NCBI GenBank assembly: GCA_002491225.1
Contig: DKVN01000015.1
Location: forward strand, 1,174-8,766
Direction of reading: 5' to 3'
DNA from: Faecalibacterium sp. UBA7177
GTDB lineage: Bacteria; Bacillota; Clostridia; Oscillospirales; Ruminococcaceae
Length of the DNA: 7,593 nucleotides
Shown here: piece after piece, positions 5,996 to 7,593 of the stretch
Numbering within the stretch: the first letter of the stretch is position 1
Layout of the letters: every line of letters begins with the position of its first letter
The notes under the pieces: generated by a model
The model's database searches: none
What the model was told of the DNA's origin: nothing
The model's input: only the letters and a program-made list of their open reading frames with translations
Program-made: the position numbers and the translations under genes

Positions 5996-5999
5996 TGCT
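5971..5999 (+). promoter_or_regulatory. Promoter candidate for the small TIGR04076-type gene
   Basis: TTGCCT (5971-5976, 4 of 6 to TTGACA), a 17-bp spacer and TATGCT (5994-5999, 4 of 6), preceded by TGT, which makes an extended -10 (TGnTATGCT). The -35 lies in the distal part of the upstream terminator hairpin. Transcription would start near 6006, about 38 nt before the ATG. Confidence 0.45.
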
Positions 6000-6043
6000 G
6001 GCCTCGGAGGCAAATCGGGATTTGGAGGAGGAAACGAAGAGAA

Positions 6044-6295
6044 ATGCCAAAGGTAAAGCTCACGATTATGGACAGCAAATGCAGGTGCAGCTATTTTACA
6101 AGGGGACAGGAATTTCTCGTGGAAGATTTATGCCCACCGCTGTGTCACGAATTGTGGAATAGCATCTATCCACTTGTTTATGCATTGCAAAACGGTGCGC
6201 TGCTTGACTATGGACAGACGAGGGCAAAAATGTTCGATGCAGGATGTCCGGATGGGGGCAGAGTTCGTATTCATGGAGAAGTGGTGGAAGACTGA
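6044..6295 (+). CDS. TIGR04076-family small protein, function unknown
   Basis: 83 residues, soluble, no signal peptide. The order of features fits the TIGR04076 family as I recall it: an N-terminal strand KVKLTIM (3-9), a GQEF turn (21-24), a Cys-Pro segment (C30-P31, C34), an aromatic core W38-x-x-I41-Y42-x-x-V45-x-A47-L48 followed by N50-G51, and a C-terminal C68-P-D-G turn before a final strand. The five cysteines (13, 15, 30, 34, 68) could bind metal, which is inference. The ATG at 6044 follows GGAGGAGG (6024-6031) at 12 bases, slightly long. The frame is open back into the previous gene, but that part is the shadow of the large membrane protein. By hand count about 47% GC over 6061-6300, well below its neighbours, which hints at acquisition from elsewhere. 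It has its own promoter candidate and is followed 62 bases later by the ferredoxin gene. Confidence 0.7.
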   Translation: MPKVKLTIMDSKCRCSYFTRGQEFLVEDLCPPLCHELWNSIYPLVYALQNGALLDYGQTRAKMFDAGCPDGGRVRIHGEVVED

Positions 6296-6321
6296 CAACT
6301 TCCAGTTTATCGTTTTAACAT
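6292..6321 (+). promoter_or_regulatory. Promoter candidate for the EFR1-type ferredoxin gene
   Basis: CTGACA at 6292-6297 (5 of 6 to TTGACA) overlaps the stop codon of the small gene. TAACAT at 6316-6321 (4 of 6 to TATAAT) follows at an 18-bp spacing. The 6296-6357 gap is AT-richer than its surroundings. A separate promoter would let the ferredoxin gene be expressed apart from the small gene; read-through from the small gene is also possible since no terminator separates them. Confidence 0.4.
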
Positions 6322-6357
6322 ACAGGGTACTTTCGAAGGCTCAGGAGGATCCGGATC

Positions 6358-7170
6358 ATGGAACTGAAACGCATTTGTCTGCTCTATTTCAGCCCCACAG
6401 GCGGCACCGAGCGGATCGCCCGCTTCGCGGCCGGGGCGCTGGCCGAAAGGTTGGGCCTCGAGCAGACCGTGATCGACTTTACAACGCCGGAAAAGCGCCG
6501 GCGGGAGTACCGCTTTGGGCCGGATGAGCTGCTGGTCATGGCTTCCCCGGTCTACGCCGGGCGGCTGCCCAACAAGCTGATGCCGGAGTACCAGGCGAGG
6601 ATCTTTGGCAGCGATACGACCGCCGTCCCGCTCTGCGTCTTTGGCAACCGCAGCCCCGATGAGGCGCTGCGGGAGCTGGTGCTGCTGCTGGAACACAACG
6701 GCTTTCGCATCGCCGGGGCCGCCGCGCTTGCCGGGCGTCATGCCTTTTCCGACAAGGTGGGCGCGGGCCGCCCGGACGAGGAAGATCTTGCCCAGATCGC
6801 GGCGTTCTGCGCTAAGGTGGCGGAAAAGCTGTCCGGGCCGCAGCTGCCGCTGCTGGAGCTCGACCGCGGCGAGATCGGCCCCTATTACATCCCCCAAAAG
6901 CTGGACGGTACCCCGGCAAAATTCTTAAAGGCCAAGCCGCTCACCGACCCGGGAAAATGTGACCGCTGCGGCGCGTGCGCCCGGGCCTGCCCCATGGGCA
7001 GCATCGACCCGAAGACGATGGAAACCACCGGCCTGTGCATCAAGTGCCAGGCCTGCGTGCGCCGCTGCCCCAACGGCGCAAAGCATTTTGAGGACCCCGA
7101 CTTTTTATCTCATGTGGCGATGCTGGAGCAACACTATACCCGCCGGGCGGAAAACATCCTGCTGGTTTAG
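6358..7170 (+). CDS. EFR1-family ferredoxin (flavodoxin-like domain plus 2x[4Fe-4S])
   Basis: 270 residues, cytoplasmic. Residues 5-155 form a flavodoxin-like fold: a first strand ICLLYF followed by the FMN phosphate loop SPTGGTER (12-19), then the strand LLVMASPVYAGRLP (58-71), with Y66-A67-G68 in the second flavin loop, and VPLCVFGNRS (90-99). Residues 195-245 form a bacterial two-cluster ferredoxin: C201-x2-C204-x2-C207-x3-C211-P and C227-x2-C230-x2-C233-x3-C237-P, all eight ligands present. This layout is that of the EFR1 proteins common in anaerobic Firmicutes, presumed to move electrons between ferredoxin clusters and flavin. The physiological partner is unknown. The ATG at 6358 has AGGAGG nine bases upstream (6343-6348). 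The last ten residues fold back as a basic helix with no added domain. A terminator follows about 80 bases later. Confidence 0.9.
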   Translation: MELKRICLLYFSPTGGTERIARFAAGALAERLGLEQTVIDFTTPEKRRREYRFGPDELLVMASPVYAGRLPNKLMPEYQARIFGSDTTAVPLCVFGNRSPDEALRELVLLLEHNGFRIAGAAALAGRHAFSDKVGAGRPDEEDLAQIAAFCAKVAEKLSGPQLPLLELDRGEIGPYYIPQKLDGTPAKFLKAKPLTDPGKCDRCGACARACPMGSIDPKTMETTGLCIKCQACVRRCPNGAKHFEDPDFLSHVAMLEQHYTRRAENILLV

Positions 7171-7251
7171 CCTGTTTGGCGGGCCAAAAACCAAGTCCCG
7201 GACGGGCTGTCCCGCGCCCTGACGACCTGCCGCTCTTTCCCATCAACCAAC

Positions 7252-7293
7252 AAAGCCCGGAAGCGCCTCCCAAGCGCCTCCGGGCTTTTCCTG
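7252..7293 (+). terminator. Rho-independent terminator after the EFR1-type gene
   Basis: AAAGCCCGGA (7252-7261) pairs perfectly with TCCGGGCTTT (7279-7288), followed by TTCCTGTCT. Inside the loop GCGC (7263-7266) can pair with GCGC (7274-7277), lengthening the stem. The loop region holds a direct repeat AAGCGCCTCC (7261-7270 and 7272-7281). On the - strand only a weak T/G tail follows, so it would be a poor terminator for lepA. Confidence 0.85.
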
Positions 7294-7328
7294 TCTGAAA
7301 ATAATTTTCCCATGTCGGGGGCATGGTC

Positions 7329-7470
7329 CGATGTTTCGCATTTTTTGCGCAAGCAAAAAATCCAGAAACATTGCATCCCAAAAATGCGTCCGGCATTTTT
7401 GGGTGGGGCGAGCCCCCCATATCGGCCTTGGGGCTCGGGCCCCGCACGGTTCGCCTTTCGGCGTGCGGCG
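7329..7470. other. Cluster of stem-loops in the convergent gap before lepA
   Basis: Three to four hairpins stand side by side. (1) ATTTTTTGC (7340-7348)/GCAAAAAAT (7353-7361) with a GCAA loop, extended by ATGTTTC (7331-7337)/GAAACAT (7365-7371). (2) CCCAAAAATGC (7377-7387)/GCATTTTTGGG (7393-7403), 11 perfect pairs and a 5-nt loop. (3) CGAGCCCC (7409-7416)/GGGGCTCG (7430-7437). (4) CCGCACG (7442-7448)/CGTGCGG (7462-7468), or alternatively CGCC (7452-7455)/GGCG (7460-7463). There is no convincing coding frame. It may include the lepA terminator on the - strand, a structured RNA, or a palindromic repeat element present elsewhere in the genome. Confidence 0.55.
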
Positions 7471-7494
7471 GGCCTTACCGGATCGACAGGCGGC

Positions 7495-7593
7495 TCAGTC
7501 CTCCTCCAGCTTGAGCACCGCGGTGAAGGCCTCGCTGGGCAGTTGGACGCTGCCCAGCTGGCGCATCTTCTTTTTGCCCTCCTTCTGCTTTTC
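7495..7593 (-). CDS. lepA: Elongation factor 4 (LepA), C-terminal fragment
   Basis: Read on the - strand the frame enters at the window edge and gives 32 residues (EKQKEGKKKMRQLGSVQLPS then EAFTAVLKLEED) before a TGA complementary to 7495-7497. This is the conserved C-terminal end of LepA/EF4, where a basic K-Q-K-E-G-K-K-x-M-R stretch is followed by G-x-V-x-x-P-x-E-A-F-x-A-V-L-K. LepA is a ribosome-associated translational GTPase; the tail contacts rRNA near the peptidyl-transferase centre. The GTPase domain and start lie outside the window. It converges on the ferredoxin gene across about 320 non-coding bases filled with hairpins. Confidence 0.88.
   Translation of the reverse strand, partial: EKQKEGKKKMRQLGSVQLPSEAFTAVLKLEED

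Noticed and set aside
5795..6043. Upstream extension of the small TIGR04076-type gene
   Set aside because: The frame is open but overlaps the end of the membrane protein gene in another frame and crosses a terminator hairpin; the ATG at 6044 has the ribosome binding site.
3513..6050. 845-codon open frame on the - strand opposite the large membrane protein gene
   Set aside because: Its product is dominated by G, R, H, A and Q with no recognisable domain. It is the expected shadow of a GC-rich gene, and the + strand frame has clear membrane segments and P-type ATPase-like motifs.
7175..7188. TTTGGC/GCCAAA inverted repeat directly after the ferredoxin stop as a terminator
   Set aside because: The loop is very short and no T-run follows; the 7252-7288 hairpin is a much better terminator.
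7329..7470. Transposon end, integron attC site or miniature inverted-repeat element
   Set aside because: There is no transposase remnant, no attC core (GTTRRRY) at a stem end and no target-site duplication visible. A dispersed palindromic repeat stays possible and is listed as a finding.

Overview
The window (about two thirds GC over most of its length) looks like a chromosomal segment of a high-GC anaerobic Firmicute, most likely a gut Clostridia lineage such as Oscillospiraceae. The pointers are a Firmicutes-type class II fructose-bisphosphate aldolase, an EFR1-type flavodoxin/ferredoxin protein, a TIGR04076-type small protein and strong GGAGG-type ribosome binding sites. The taxon is inferred from gene types and composition; no marker here fixes it.

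Layout. Positions 1-384 hold the 3' end of a + strand MFS transporter, convergent with fba (490-1353, - strand); a terminator hairpin lies between them. Positions 1354-2066 are a long non-coding stretch. It holds the fba promoter, a hairpin with a T-run, an AT-richer block (about 47% GC by hand count) with eight DnaA-box-like 9-mers in 110 bp, one or two further promoter candidates, and a hairpin-rich leader. Then come rlmB (2067-2843) and, six bases later, a 1025-codon gene (2850-5927), which form an evident operon closed by a 16-bp hairpin at 5953-5988. Next are a small AT-richer TIGR04076-family gene (6044-6295) and an EFR1-family ferredoxin gene (6358-7170), followed by a terminator (7252-7289). 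A compact set of stem-loops fills the convergent gap, and the last 32 codons of lepA lie on the - strand (7495-7593).

The most interesting object is the 1025-residue membrane protein. Its C-terminal half has the eight-helix plan and soluble-loop order of a P1B-type (heavy-metal) P-type ATPase, but every catalytic signature I looked for is missing or changed: the phosphorylated DKTGT site, the TGE of the actuator domain, the membrane CPC, the N-domain His-Pro, TGDN and GDGxND. It also carries about 470 residues of Pro/Ala/Lys-rich and acidic sequence at the N-terminus in place of metal-binding domains. It looks like a pseudo-P-type ATPase turned to another job, co-transcribed with an rRNA methyltransferase. 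The second notable item is the DnaA-box-like cluster between the divergent fba and rlmB genes, with no dnaA in view.

The genes are mostly housekeeping: glycolysis (fba), ribosome modification (rlmB) and translation (lepA). They are joined by accessory redox and small-protein genes. No mobile element, CRISPR array, tRNA or rRNA was seen.
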